56,260 bases of DNA from Mycobacterium nebraskense (GTDB lineage: Bacteria > Actinomycetota > Actinomycetes > Mycobacteriales > Mycobacteriaceae): positions 1-56,260 of the forward strand of contig NZ_LQPH01000071.1 of assembly GCF_002102255.1 (NCBI RefSeq), given 5' to 3'. Below the pieces are notes generated by a model, which was not told the origin of the DNA, searched no databases, and saw nothing but the letters and a program-made list of their open reading frames with translations. Both the position numbers and the translations under genes were made by a program. Shown here piece after piece: positions 47,244 to 55,278 of this stretch (its first letter is position 1; each line of letters starts with the position of its first letter).

Positions 47244-48085
47244 TTGGGGCCGCTTACGCCCAGCTGTCGGCCGTTACTTACGGCGTCAGCGATTTTGTGG
47301 GCGGTGTAGCCGCTCGACGGGTAGCCGCGCTGCGCGTGATGCTGGTGGTCTACCCGATCGAGACACTCTTGCTGGGCGCGCTGGCCCTCGTCGTGGGCGG
47401 GCCGATTTCGCCCGGTGCCATCTTCTGGGGCTGCCTCTATGGCGTCGGCATGGCGGTCGGCATGTGGGCGTTCTTCGCGGCGCTGGGTGCCGGGCCGATC
47501 TCGGTCGTCTCACCGTTGGCGGCAGTCCTCAACGCGGCCGTGCCGGTCGCGGTTGGAGTGGCCCTGGGGGAGCGCCCGGGGCCAGGGGCTTCGGTGGGCG
47601 TCGTACTGGCCCTTGTCGCTGTCATGCTGGTGAGCCGAGAGGCCACTGCCCAAGGTGTCACGCCGTATCGATTCACCCCGAAGGTGGCGTGGCTCACGCT
47701 CCTGGCCGGCTCGGCGATGGGGCTGAACCTGGTGTTCCTCCATCAGGCGCCGCACGCATGCAAACTGTGGCCGCTGGTCTTCGCCCGGCTTTCTGCCACG
47801 GTGGTGATCTTCGTGATGGCTGCGGCCAGCAATAACCTGCGGGCGCCGCGCGGGAAGCCGATGAAGCTGGCGTGGGCCGTGGCCGTACTGGACATCTGCG
47901 CCAACGTGACCATGCTGCTGGCGCTGCACACGTGGTTGCTCTCGCTGGCCAGCATCCTTATCTCGCTCTACCCGGCGGCCACGGTCGTGCTGGCGATGGT
48001 CGTGCTGCGCGAGCGGCTGACGCGCTGGCAGGGGTTCGGCATGGTGATGGCCATGGGATCCGTGGCGATGATCGCCGCCAGCTGA
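47240..48085 (+). CDS. EamA/DMT family transporter
   Basis: About 10 helices in two EamA repeats (AALGAGPISVVSPLAAVLNA; LASILISLYPAATVVLAMVVLRERL). The first in-frame common start is GTG 47297, but codons upstream of it encode GAAYAQLSAVTYGVSDFVGG, the conserved first helix of this family. The frame runs back into smpB; CTG at 47240 would give a CTGA overlap with the smpB stop, like other junctions here, and ATT 47243 is another option. Exported substrate unknown. The start is uncertain. Confidence 0.82.
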   Translation: MIGAAYAQLSAVTYGVSDFVGGVAARRVAALRVMLVVYPIETLLLGALALVVGGPISPGAIFWGCLYGVGMAVGMWAFFAALGAGPISVVSPLAAVLNAAVPVAVGVALGERPGPGASVGVVLALVAVMLVSREATAQGVTPYRFTPKVAWLTLLAGSAMGLNLVFLHQAPHACKLWPLVFARLSATVVIFVMAAASNNLRAPRGKPMKLAWAVAVLDICANVTMLLALHTWLLSLASILISLYPAATVVLAMVVLRERLTRWQGFGMVMAMGSVAMIAAS

Positions 48086-48131
48086 CGGCGGCGCCTGTCG
48101 ATCGGGTAGTCGATCGGCCTACTATCCGACC

Positions 48132-48977
48132 ATGGCCGATCGCCCCGTCACCAAGCTTGATAAGTCCGAGGTGCTCGCTGGTCTGTTCGCCGTGTGGGAC
48201 GACATCACCGCACTGCTGGGCGGATTGCCGGAAGCGGAGTGGGAGGCGGCCAGTCCGCTACCCGGCTGGGACGTCAAGGCGCTGGTAGCGCACATGATCG
48301 GCACCGAATCGTTCCTCGCCGGAGTCCCCGCGCCCCAGCCCGACATCGACGTCTCGACGCTCGGGCATGTCCGCAACGACATCGGCGTGATGAACGAGTG
48401 CTGGGTGCGTCACCTCAGCGCGGAAACCGGCGCGGACGTGCTCAAACGGTTCAAGGACATCACCGACGATCGGCGCAAGGCGCTGACCAGCATGTCCGCC
48501 GACGAGTGGGACGCGGTGACGCTGACGCCGGTGGGCCCGGAGAGCTACGGGCGGTTCATGCGGGTCCGGGTGTTCGACTGCTGGATGCACGAGCAGGACA
48601 TCCGCGAGGCGCTGCGCTGGCCGTCGTCCGATGATCAGCTTGTCGGGCCCGCGTCCGAGCTGTCCCTCGACGAGATCGCCGGCACGATGGGCTACGTGGT
48701 GCGCAAGCGGGCCAATGCGCCCGAGGGTTCGCGGGTCCTGTTCGAGCTGACCGGGCCGCTTTCCCGCAGCATCCGCGTCAGCGTCGATGGCCGGGCCCAG
48801 TTGGTCGACGACTTCGGCGGCCAGGAGCCGACGGCGACGATCCGGCTGGACGGCCTGCAGTTCACCAGGCTCGCAGGTGGGCGGCCGTTGTGCCCCGCCC
48901 GGTCGCAGGACATCGACCTGGGCGGGGATAAGGAAGTGGCCGCCCAGGTCGTCGAGCATCTGAACTTCGTGATCTGA
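48132..48977 (+). CDS. maleylpyruvate isomerase family, mycothiol-dependent enzyme
   Basis: 281 residues. N-terminal DinB/MDMPI-type four-helix bundle (FAVWDDITALLGGLPEAEWEA, DVKALVAHMIGTESFL, MHEQDIREALRWP with metal-ligand His residues) and a C-terminal domain of the MDMPI_C type (LFELTGPLSRSIRVSVDG). Members use mycothiol, the actinobacterial thiol, for isomerase or transferase reactions. Substrate unknown. It lies between the EamA gene and ssrA. Confidence 0.85.
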   Translation: MADRPVTKLDKSEVLAGLFAVWDDITALLGGLPEAEWEAASPLPGWDVKALVAHMIGTESFLAGVPAPQPDIDVSTLGHVRNDIGVMNECWVRHLSAETGADVLKRFKDITDDRRKALTSMSADEWDAVTLTPVGPESYGRFMRVRVFDCWMHEQDIREALRWPSSDDQLVGPASELSLDEIAGTMGYVVRKRANAPEGSRVLFELTGPLSRSIRVSVDGRAQLVDDFGGQEPTATIRLDGLQFTRLAGGRPLCPARSQDIDLGGDKEVAAQVVEHLNFVI

Positions 48978-49067
48978 TCGCAGCGCCCGGCCGGAACATA
49001 ACTCCGTTGCCGGGTGTTGATACCGGCGTACCATAGATTGTCCTGCCGAAAATCGGCAGGGATGCGA

Positions 49068-49432
49068 GGGGCTGAACGGTTTCGACTTCGCGCATCGAAT
49101 CAAGGGAAGCGTGCCGGTGCAGGCAAGAGACCACCGTAAGCGTCGTTGCAACCAAATAAGCGCCGATTCACATCAGCGCGACTACGCTCTCGCTGCCTAA
49201 GCGACAGCTAGTCCGTCAGACCGGGAAAGCCCTCGACCCGGAGCCTGGCGTCAGCTAGAGGGATCAACCGGTGAGTTCGGTCGCGGGACTCATCGGGACA
49301 CCAACAGCGACTGGGATCGTCATCCTGGCTAGTTCGCGTGACCAGGAGATCCGAGCAGAGGCATAGCGAACTGCGCACGGAGAAGTCTTGAGGGAATGCC
49401 GTAGGACCCGGGTTCGATTCCCGGCAGCTCCA
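49068..49432 (+). ncRNA. ssrA: transfer-messenger RNA (tmRNA)
   Basis: Single-molecule tmRNA with 5' GGGGCTGA pairing with the 3' CAGCTCC of the acceptor stem and a T-loop GGTTCGATTCC. The proteolysis-tag frame is at 49162-49200 and reads ADSHQRDYALAA followed by TAA, the mycobacterial tag. The CCA end is only partly encoded (CA after the discriminator). It rescues ribosomes stalled on damaged mRNA with SmpB, whose gene is nearby. TAGATT at 49034-49039 may be part of its promoter. Confidence 0.96.
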
Positions 49433-49433
49433 C
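49409..49433 (+). repeat. attachment-like direct repeat, copy 1 (3' end of tmRNA)
   Basis: The last 25 bases of the tmRNA gene, starting CGGGTTCGATTCCC, are repeated exactly at 50215-50239. The repeat covers the T-arm and acceptor end, the classic target of tyrosine integrases, so this is the expected attB/attL-type half that keeps tmRNA intact. Confidence 0.85.
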
Positions 49434-49443
49434 AGAGAAGTAG

Positions 49444-49479
49444 CTGGTCAGAGCCACAAGCTTTGGCCAGTTTTCTTTT
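49444..49479 (+). terminator. intrinsic terminator after tmRNA
   Basis: Stem CTGGTCAGAGC / GCTTTGGCCAG (11 pairs, with G-U wobbles) and loop CACAA, followed by TTTTCTTTT. This is a canonical rho-independent terminator, uncommon in mycobacteria, only 12 bases after the tmRNA end. Confidence 0.85.
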
Positions 49480-49549
49480 ACGTCGGCTTTGGCTGACTAT
49501 CTTCCATCAGAGTTCAATGCTGACAGGGGCTCTGGATAAAGGAGTGCTT

Positions 49550-50098
49550 ATGATCTATCGCCTTGCTATCGGGGTGCTCGCCACTTTGGCGGTGGCGATC
49601 ATCGTCCCTCCCCAGGGCCATGCCGATCCGCCGACGAAGTGTCTGACCAACACTCCTAAGGGCAAGCAGGTCTACGTGCCCTGCGATCTGCTCAACGCCG
49701 GCGCGAATTTCCCGCCGGGGCAGCGTTGTCCTCTACCGCTCGAGCAGTACCCGAAAGATGTGGCGGACTGGTGTGGCGAAGGCCCAGGTCTTGCGAGTTC
49801 CACGCCCGCGAGTCCTATGAGCCCGACAAGTCCCGCGAGCCCGACAAGTCCCGCGAGCCCGACGACTCCTGCGAGTCCGACAAGTCCCGCGAGCCCGACA
49901 AGTCCCGCGAGCCCTACGACTCCTGCGAGTCCGACAAGTCCCGCGAGTCCGACAAGTCCTACGAGCCCGACGACTCCTGCGAGTCCGACGACTCCTGCGA
50001 GTCCGACGACTCCTGCGAGCCCGACGAGTCCGACGCCGACCAGTCCGACGAACCCGACCAGTCCCACGAGTCCTGCGAGCCCGGGCAGTGGATCGTGA
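49550..50098 (+). CDS. secreted Ser/Thr-Pro repeat protein
   Basis: 182 residues from ATG 49550 with AAGGAG 5 bases upstream; the frame is open upstream through the tmRNA end and is not coding there. A signal peptide (RLAIGVLATLAVAIIVPP) is cut probably after GHA. A small domain with four Cys (KCLTNTPKGKQVYVPCDLL, QRCPLP, DWCGEG) follows. The last 100 residues are (S/T)-P repeats such as ASPTSPASPTTP. The gene sits alone between the two 25-base direct repeats. Likely a cell-wall or mannosylated protein; no homologue recognised. Confidence 0.8.
   Translation: MIYRLAIGVLATLAVAIIVPPQGHADPPTKCLTNTPKGKQVYVPCDLLNAGANFPPGQRCPLPLEQYPKDVADWCGEGPGLASSTPASPMSPTSPASPTSPASPTTPASPTSPASPTSPASPTTPASPTSPASPTSPTSPTTPASPTTPASPTTPASPTSPTPTSPTNPTSPTSPASPGSGS
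49799..50091 (+). repeat. degenerate tandem repeat encoding SPTSPA units
   Basis: About 16 degenerate copies of an 18-base unit (gcgagcccgacaagtccc type) or its 9-base half, encoding alternating Ala/Thr-Ser-Pro. Such a stretch is prone to length change by slippage. The opposite strand is also open through it, as a by-product. Confidence 0.85.
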
Positions 50099-50214
50099 GC
50101 ATTGACGCGACGCCGTCAAGACCCGAAAACGGAGCCGCAGGTAACGAGCGGCACTGAGTTGGACCGAAATGGAACGAAACCGCAGTTGAGCAACCAAATT
50201 GCCTGGTAGAGAAT

Positions 50215-50239
50215 CGGGTTCGATTCCCGGCAGCTCCAC
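50215..50239 (+). repeat. attachment-like direct repeat, copy 2
   Basis: Exact 25-base copy of the tmRNA 3' end (49409-49433). The sequence before it (GGTAGAGAAT) is not the rest of a tRNA or tmRNA, so this is a terminal remnant, as left by site-specific integration. No integrase gene is seen between the copies or within the next 6 kb. Confidence 0.8.
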
Positions 50240-50387
50240 TGCTGTTTGGTGAGCCGTTGAAGTTCGCCGTGTGCGACGACGAGTGGTCCGCGTTGCTGTC
50301 CGCGAACTCAACGATCCAGCCGGTGCGCCGCCGCGGGATTGGCAGCATGCCCGCCGGGCTGATTCCTTTGTATGCCCGACGAGACGT

Positions 50388-51263
50388 TCAGGGGGATGGG
50401 GATCCGTACAAACCCGGGCCTGTGATGCGCAGTTGCGCCAGGAACGAGCGAGCGGACACATACGCGGCCTCGATCAACGCTGCGGTGTGTGTGAAGTCAA
50501 GTGGCGACACCAGTCTGGGCGCGGGCCCGGGAAGGTACACGACCGGGATGCCGGCGGCGATGCCAGGAGCCTCGAGCACGGACTGTGCCCGCATCGCGAC
50601 CATCGCCGTGTAGAGCAGAATGTCGGCGATGGTGTCAGTCGAACCCGGCAGTTGGCCAGGAAAGTTGCAGTCGAGCACCACCAACGAGCGTGCCCCCATC
50701 TCGACCGCTTGGCGCATCGGGACGTTCGCCACCAAACCGCCGTCGTAAAGCTGGTGGCCGTCGAGGTCGACGGATGGGAAGATGCCCGGGATCGCCGCGC
50801 TGGCCAGCAGAGCGGGGAGCAGCGGACCGTCACGCACAACGTGCGGCCGAGCCGTGGCGATATCTGTCGTGACTGCGGCGAACGGCAGTGTCAGATCGGC
50901 GAATATCGTTGCCTGCCCGACAAAGTCGGTGATCACCGCGGCCAATCCGGTGTTGGGGAACAGGTGCGTCTTGACCCTCTGCAGCAGCAAGGCTTGGGTG
51001 AGCAAACCGCCCGGGAACACCTGATCTCGCGTCATTCGTGCCCACACGTGCGAGAGCCGGTTCACAGCACCCTTCGGGTCCGCGGCGATGACCGCGCCGT
51101 TGAGCGATCCAACCGAGGTTCCGGTGACGAGATCGGGAGTGACTTCGTACTCGCTGAGCGCTTGAAGCATGCCCACTTGGATCGCGCCAAGGCTGGCACC
51201 TCCGCCAAGGACGTACCCAACTGGTCGGGGCAGCTCTTCCAGCGTACGCACGTCACCGTTCAC
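50388..51263 (-). CDS. patatin-like phospholipase
   Basis: 291 residues from GTG 51263. Patatin fold with oxyanion GYVLGGGASLGAIQVGML, nucleophile GTSVGSLNGA (Gly-x-Ser-x-Gly) and the dyad Asp in YDGGLVANVPM. A serine acyl hydrolase acting on phospholipids or lipid droplets; no signal peptide. It points back toward the direct repeat, 148 bases away, and ends the accessory region's first unit. It is 77 bases from the TetR gene. Confidence 0.92.
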   Translation of the reverse strand: MNGDVRTLEELPRPVGYVLGGGASLGAIQVGMLQALSEYEVTPDLVTGTSVGSLNGAVIAADPKGAVNRLSHVWARMTRDQVFPGGLLTQALLLQRVKTHLFPNTGLAAVITDFVGQATIFADLTLPFAAVTTDIATARPHVVRDGPLLPALLASAAIPGIFPSVDLDGHQLYDGGLVANVPMRQAVEMGARSLVVLDCNFPGQLPGSTDTIADILLYTAMVAMRAQSVLEAPGIAAGIPVVYLPGPAPRLVSPLDFTHTAALIEAAYVSARSFLAQLRITGPGLYGSPSP

Positions 51264-51340
51264 CCAATCAGGCTAAAACGCCCATTCACAACAACCACTC
51301 GTCGTGGTCCGACAGCTGGCGGTAATGGCGCCATGGCGAC

Positions 51341-52054
51341 TCACTGGGTTCGGGGTGATCCGTCCGCGCGGGAGAGGGATGACGCCAGGCTGGGGAGCAG
51401 TAGATCGAGGCCGCGGTCGAGTTCGGCGGCGCCGTCGTAGGAGGCCAAGGCCGGTGCCAGGGCACGCACCAGGGGAAACTCGGTAATCGCCAGCCGGTGC
51501 AGACCGAGCCGCAGTACGTGGTCGGTTTCCTCGGGTCGCTCAATGACCTCTTGCAACTCAGTGAGGACGTGGCCGTACAAGTAGGCGAATAGCACCCGGT
51601 AGATGTGCAGCGCATCATCGCCGGTGAACCCGGCGGAGGTGAGCAGCGCGAGGACGTCTTCGAGATGCCGCAGGGTTCCGGGCGGGCGCTGGCCGAGCGG
51701 GGTTGCCAACGGTCGAGTGACCAATAGCGGCACCACGTTCGGGTGGGCCAGGGCCAACCGTCGAAAGTCGTGTGCGACAACCCGCAGCTGGCCGGCCCAG
51801 TCCGGGTCTGCGGTGTCCACCGCGAGTTGCGCAAGGACGATCTCCGCGACACCGTCGAGCACTGCGGCTTTGTTCGGCACGTGCCGGTACAGCACCGCGG
51901 GATCGCGACCCACCGCATCGCTGAGGCGGCGCATGGACAAGCCGTCTACACCGTCGCGGTCGATAATTGCCAACGCGGTCTGCAGGATTAGCGGCGGCGT
52001 GACCTGGCCGCTATCGGGTCCCGCGGCCCCGTCGGAGGGGGTCATCGGCTCCAT
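51341..52054 (-). CDS. TetR-family transcriptional regulator
   Basis: About 237 residues from ATG 52054 (MEPMTPSDGAAG); the frame is open upstream and GTG or ATG 52045 are alternatives. DNA-binding domain: LILQTALAIIDRDGVDGLSM, RRLSDAVGRDPAVLYRHVPN. The C-terminal part is the TetR_C type. Divergent from the stress-gene set at 52208, with a large dyad between them, so it probably represses that unit and itself. Confidence 0.88.
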   Translation of the reverse strand: MEPMTPSDGAAGPDSGQVTPPLILQTALAIIDRDGVDGLSMRRLSDAVGRDPAVLYRHVPNKAAVLDGVAEIVLAQLAVDTADPDWAGQLRVVAHDFRRLALAHPNVVPLLVTRPLATPLGQRPPGTLRHLEDVLALLTSAGFTGDDALHIYRVLFAYLYGHVLTELQEVIERPEETDHVLRLGLHRLAITEFPLVRALAPALASYDGAAELDRGLDLLLPSLASSLSRADGSPRTQ

Positions 52055-52114
52055 CGGCTCCGTCGGGCCCGGTGGGCTGGTTCGACATCGTGATAGCACT
52101 TCCCTTCTGGTCGT

Positions 52115-52174
52115 CACTGTAGACCACCGGTATGGGTCCACAGTGTTGACAGACGTACTAGCTCGGCGTTTACT
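52115..52174 (+). promoter_or_regulatory. TetR operator and promoter for the stress-gene unit
   Basis: An inverted repeat with 11-base arms CACTGTAGACC and GGTCCACAGTG (10 of 11 matching, 9-base spacer) spans 52115-52145. Immediately after it is a perfect -35 TTGACA (52146-52151) and, 17 bases on, TTTACT (52169-52174) as -10. The dyad therefore abuts the promoter for the gene at 52208. A repressor bound here would block RNA polymerase. Confidence 0.75.
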
Positions 52175-52207
52175 CAAAGATCTGGCAGCAGAAATAGAGG
52201 CGCCATC

Positions 52208-52741
52208 ATGCTTGTGATGCTTGGATTAGTTGTCCTGGTCGTCGCCATGATTGTCGCTATCGTCTGCGTGCTGAGCAATTCGGGGGCCGCCCACCCGTTG
52301 ACCGAGAACTTCTCAGTATCCGGCTATCACGTCACCGGGTCGACCGGCACTTTGTTCCTTTTCGGGATCGTGATCGGTGCGGTGGCGATGCTGGGACTGA
52401 GCGTGCTGCTGGCCGGTGCCCGGCGCTCCGCGGGCCGCGGGCGAGACGCCCGACGCGAACTCGCGAGGTCCCAACGCGAAACGGCGTTTCTGAAGCAAGA
52501 ACGCGACGAACGCCTCGAACACAGCCAGCAGGTCGGCGCAGCCGCGGGCGCACCGGTGAACTCGCAGCCAACCACGACCCGTTGGAACAGGGTTCCCCTG
52601 CTCGGTCGCTGGTCGCGGCGTCGGCAACCGACGGTTCGCACCGACGTCGGCGAACCCGGTGGGCACCGAAGCACGGTCGATTCTGTCAGCCCGCAGTCGC
52701 GGTCTGTGCTCACCGAAACCGATGGAAGGAAACCGCAATGA
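52208..52741 (+). CDS. two-helix membrane protein with charged tail
   Basis: 177 residues. N-terminal helix (LVMLGLVVLVVAMIVAIVCVL), short loop, second helix (LFLFGIVIGAVAMLGLSVLL), then a coiled basic tail (RDARRELARSQRETAFLKQERDERL) and a disordered C-terminus. The arrangement recalls LapA-domain proteins, but I cannot be sure. First gene of the unit under the dyad; overlaps the CsbD gene by 4 bases. Confidence 0.75.
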   Translation: MLVMLGLVVLVVAMIVAIVCVLSNSGAAHPLTENFSVSGYHVTGSTGTLFLFGIVIGAVAMLGLSVLLAGARRSAGRGRDARRELARSQRETAFLKQERDERLEHSQQVGAAAGAPVNSQPTTTRWNRVPLLGRWSRRRQPTVRTDVGEPGGHRSTVDSVSPQSRSVLTETDGRKPQ

Positions 52742-52911
52742 GCATTGGTAAGAAGCGCGCGCACAAGGCCGAAGCCATCAAGGGCGCCACCAAGAAATAT
52801 TTCGGCCGCGCGACCGGCAACACCCGGCTGCGCACCGAGGGCCGCGCCGATCAGGCTAAGGCCAACGCAAAACAGGCAGGGGCCAAAGTCAAAGACGCCT
52901 TCAAGCACTGA
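52738..52911 (+). CDS. CsbD-like stress protein
   Basis: 57 residues from ATG 52738 with AAGGAAA upstream. Short, highly charged and helical (AEAIKGATKKYFGRATGN, RADQAKANAKQAGAKVKDAFK), the CsbD pattern in which most members are general-stress proteins. Its ATG lies inside the stop of the preceding gene. A related copy is at 55301. Confidence 0.85.
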   Translation: MSIGKKRAHKAEAIKGATKKYFGRATGNTRLRTEGRADQAKANAKQAGAKVKDAFKH

Positions 52912-52960
52912 TTAACCGGCCCGGAACAGCTGCCTCGACATCGAAACTAAGGGAAACACC

Positions 52961-53116
52961 ATGATCATCCTCGGAATCATCCTTCTCATCGTCGGGTTCG
53001 TGTTCAAAATCTCCATCTTGTGGACCATCGGCATCGTCCTCCTCGTCATCGGAGCGGTGCTGTGGATGTTGGGGGCGATGGGACACGCTGTCGGCGGCCG
53101 CCGCCACTACTACTGA
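52961..53116 (+). CDS. DUF6131-like tiny membrane protein
   Basis: 51 residues, starting at ATG 52961 after AAGGGAAACACC. Two hydrophobic helices (IILGIILLIVGFVFKI, WTIGIVLLVIGAVLWMLG) and the ending GRRHYY. This resembles the small DUF6131 family of actinobacteria, often beside CsbD genes. Forty-nine bases after the CsbD stop, so probably the same transcript. Function unknown. Confidence 0.8.
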   Translation: MIILGIILLIVGFVFKISILWTIGIVLLVIGAVLWMLGAMGHAVGGRRHYY

Positions 53117-53313
53117 CCGGCCACCCGCAAACCACGCGACTGGTCCGATTCGACGGCACATGAATCGCCGCATTGCGAATACGGCCAGAACCACCGCCGC
53201 GGCCCGGCGACGGGATATCGAGCACACGCAACGGCAGTCACCAGATGACCCCGTCGCTCTTTCATGACTCACCGCCCGGGCCTCCCGGCGGTCGACTATC
53301 CAAGGAGACAGAC

Positions 53314-53514
53314 ATGATGCGTATCGTCGGACTGCTCGTGCTCGCATGGCTCGTCGTTGGCGCCATCGCGGCCGGCCAACGTGGGTATTTCACCCACGCC
53401 GCAGAAAACTGTGCCAGCGCCGGGACGATCGCGGTCACAGTGATCGCCGGACCGCTGAATTACTTCGGGGTCAACCCCAAAGTGACGAACTGCACAGTGC
53501 CTAAACCCAGCTGA
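53314..53514 (+). CDS. small membrane/secreted protein
   Basis: 66 residues from ATG 53314 with CAAGGAGA upstream. One N-terminal helix (MRIVGLLVLAWLVVGAIAAG) then a short domain with two Cys (AENCASAGTI, KVTNCTVPKPS) that may form a disulphide outside the membrane. The 197 bases before it contain no other gene. I do not recognise a named family. Confidence 0.75.
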   Translation: MMRIVGLLVLAWLVVGAIAAGQRGYFTHAAENCASAGTIAVTVIAGPLNYFGVNPKVTNCTVPKPS

Positions 53515-53581
53515 CGACGCACACCGTCACGTCGCCACCGAGGAACCCATCGACCGTGTTCAACCACCATAAGGAACCGAT

Positions 53582-53974
53582 ATGACTACCGGCGCTATGG
53601 TTTTGATTGTCGGCGTCGCGGTCGCGGCAATTCTGCTCATCGCAGGGCCGGTGTGGCTGGCGCGCACCAAACGCAACAAACACGGCCACGTCGAAGCCGA
53701 CAAGATCCGCGGTGCTGCCAGGCAGGAAACACTCCACGTCAGGCAGCAGGAGGCGCTCGCCGACGAGACTGCCGCCAAGGCCCACGCCGCCAAGGCCGAA
53801 GCCGACGTCAACGCGGCCCAAGCCTCCGGTCTGCAACAGCAAGCCGCCGCCCACCGCAACGAGGCAGCCACCTCCCGTGGCCAACTCAACGGACGTGACC
53901 ACGATGTTGCCGCACTCGAATCTCCGCAGCGTGTTCGTCGGCCCGCGAGTGGGGCGGCAAGCCACCTCGCCTGA
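53582..53974 (+). CDS. membrane-anchored coiled-coil protein
   Basis: 130 residues from ATG 53582 with AAGGAACC upstream. One N-terminal helix (VLIVGVAVAAILLIAGPVWL) and a long Ala/Gln/Glu-rich coiled-coil (ADKIRGAARQETLHVRQQ, AKAEADVNAAQASGLQQQ) facing the cytoplasm. No catalytic motif. Ends 17 bases before the desaturase gene. Confidence 0.75.
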   Translation: MTTGAMVLIVGVAVAAILLIAGPVWLARTKRNKHGHVEADKIRGAARQETLHVRQQEALADETAAKAHAAKAEADVNAAQASGLQQQAAAHRNEAATSRGQLNGRDHDVAALESPQRVRRPASGAASHLA

Positions 53975-53991
53975 ATGTTGGTGAGGCGTCG

Positions 53992-55221
53992 ATGGCAATC
54001 ACAAACGTCGCCGAATACGCTCATCTGAGCGGGGCCGACCTCGATGCGCTTGCGGTCGCATTGGAGGCGATCCGCCGCGACATCGAGGATTCGCGCGGCG
54101 AAAAGGACAGGACATACATCCAGCGCACCATCGCTTTTCAGCGATGCCTCGACGTCGCCGCGCGGCTCGTTATCGGCGGGAGCCGGAGCAAGGTCGGCTG
54201 GGCGCTCGGAACCGCCGCACTCGCCGTGGCCAAGAGCATCGAAAATATGGAACTCGGCCATAACATCGGCCACGGCCAATGGGATTGGATGAACGACCCG
54301 GAAATCCATTCCAGTACCTGGGAATGGGACATGGTAGGTGTCTCGTCGCAATGGCGGTATTCCCACAACTACCGTCACCACGTGTTCACCAACATCGTCG
54401 GCGTGGACGACGACCTCGGATACGGTGTCCTGCGGGTCACCCGTGACCAACGATGGCAGCCCAGTAATCTGCTGCAGCCTTTGCGAAACCTGTTGTTGGC
54501 CATCACGTTCGAATGGGGCATCGCATTGCACGGCTTGCACTCGGAGCATGAGCGCACCGCGACCGACGCGGAGAAATCCACCCACACCAGGGCGCTGATC
54601 CGCAAGATTGCCCGGCAGGCTGGCAAGGACTATGTGCTCTTTCCCGCACTCGGTCCTCGACGGTGGCGCCGCACACTCACGGCAAACGCGGCGGCGAACC
54701 TGCTACGCAATGTGTGGGCGTATGTCGTGATCTGCTGCGGACACTTCACCGACGGCGCGGAGAAGTTCACTCCTGCCGCGCTCGGCGGTGAGACGAAGCC
54801 CGAATGGTATCTGCGACAAATGCTGGGTACCGCGAACTTTCGCGCCGGGCCGGTGTTGGCGTTCCTCAGTGGAAACCTGTGCTACCAGATTGAACACCAC
54901 CTCTACCCCGATCTGCCGAGTAACCGCTATGCGGAGATCGCCCCACGGGTTCAGGCGGTGTGCGCCACCTACAACCTGCCGTATACCACCGGTCCGCTAG
55001 CCCGCCAGTACCTGCTGACCTTGCGCACCATTTCCAAGCTGGCGCTCCCGGACCACTTCCTCGCCGCCACCTCCGATGACGCACCAGAGACGTTGTCGGA
55101 GAACAGGTTCCGCAATGTCGGGAAACAATCGCACTTGTCGAGCGTGCGCGACGACAGCCGCCCGGCGGCGCGGATTGGATACAGCAATACTGGACCGAAC
55201 AAATCGGTGTCAGCGGATTGA
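53992..55221 (+). CDS. membrane fatty-acid desaturase (DesA3-like)
   Basis: 409 residues. Three histidine boxes of membrane desaturases: HNIGHGQWDW at about residue 89, HNYRHH at about 125 and QIEHHLYP at about 299, ligands of a di-iron centre. The block WMNDPEIHSSTWEWDMVGV is similar to mycobacterial DesA3/linoleoyl-CoA desaturase-like proteins as I recall. It would introduce a double bond into acyl-CoA or lipid chains, adjusting membrane fluidity under stress. Last gene of the + unit. Confidence 0.92.
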   Translation: MAITNVAEYAHLSGADLDALAVALEAIRRDIEDSRGEKDRTYIQRTIAFQRCLDVAARLVIGGSRSKVGWALGTAALAVAKSIENMELGHNIGHGQWDWMNDPEIHSSTWEWDMVGVSSQWRYSHNYRHHVFTNIVGVDDDLGYGVLRVTRDQRWQPSNLLQPLRNLLLAITFEWGIALHGLHSEHERTATDAEKSTHTRALIRKIARQAGKDYVLFPALGPRRWRRTLTANAAANLLRNVWAYVVICCGHFTDGAEKFTPAALGGETKPEWYLRQMLGTANFRAGPVLAFLSGNLCYQIEHHLYPDLPSNRYAEIAPRVQAVCATYNLPYTTGPLARQYLLTLRTISKLALPDHFLAATSDDAPETLSENRFRNVGKQSHLSSVRDDSRPAARIGYSNTGPNKSVSAD

Positions 55222-55278
55222 TCAGCGCACCTGCGGCAAAGGCCACTGGGTGGCCGCGTCCACGGTCGACCGGTGAAA

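Noticed and set aside
49799..50091. Possible CRISPR array
   Set aside because: The units are contiguous 9/18-base coding repeats with no unique spacers, in frame with a secreted protein.
50200..50240. Second tRNA or tmRNA gene
   Set aside because: Only the last 25 bases match the tmRNA end; no acceptor 5' strand, D-arm or anticodon arm is found upstream.
49733..50461. Arg/Thr-rich open frame on the minus strand and a Gly/Val/Leu repeat frame (49672-50067)
   Set aside because: Both are by-products of the SPTSPA-coding tandem repeat read on the other strand; no start site or family support.
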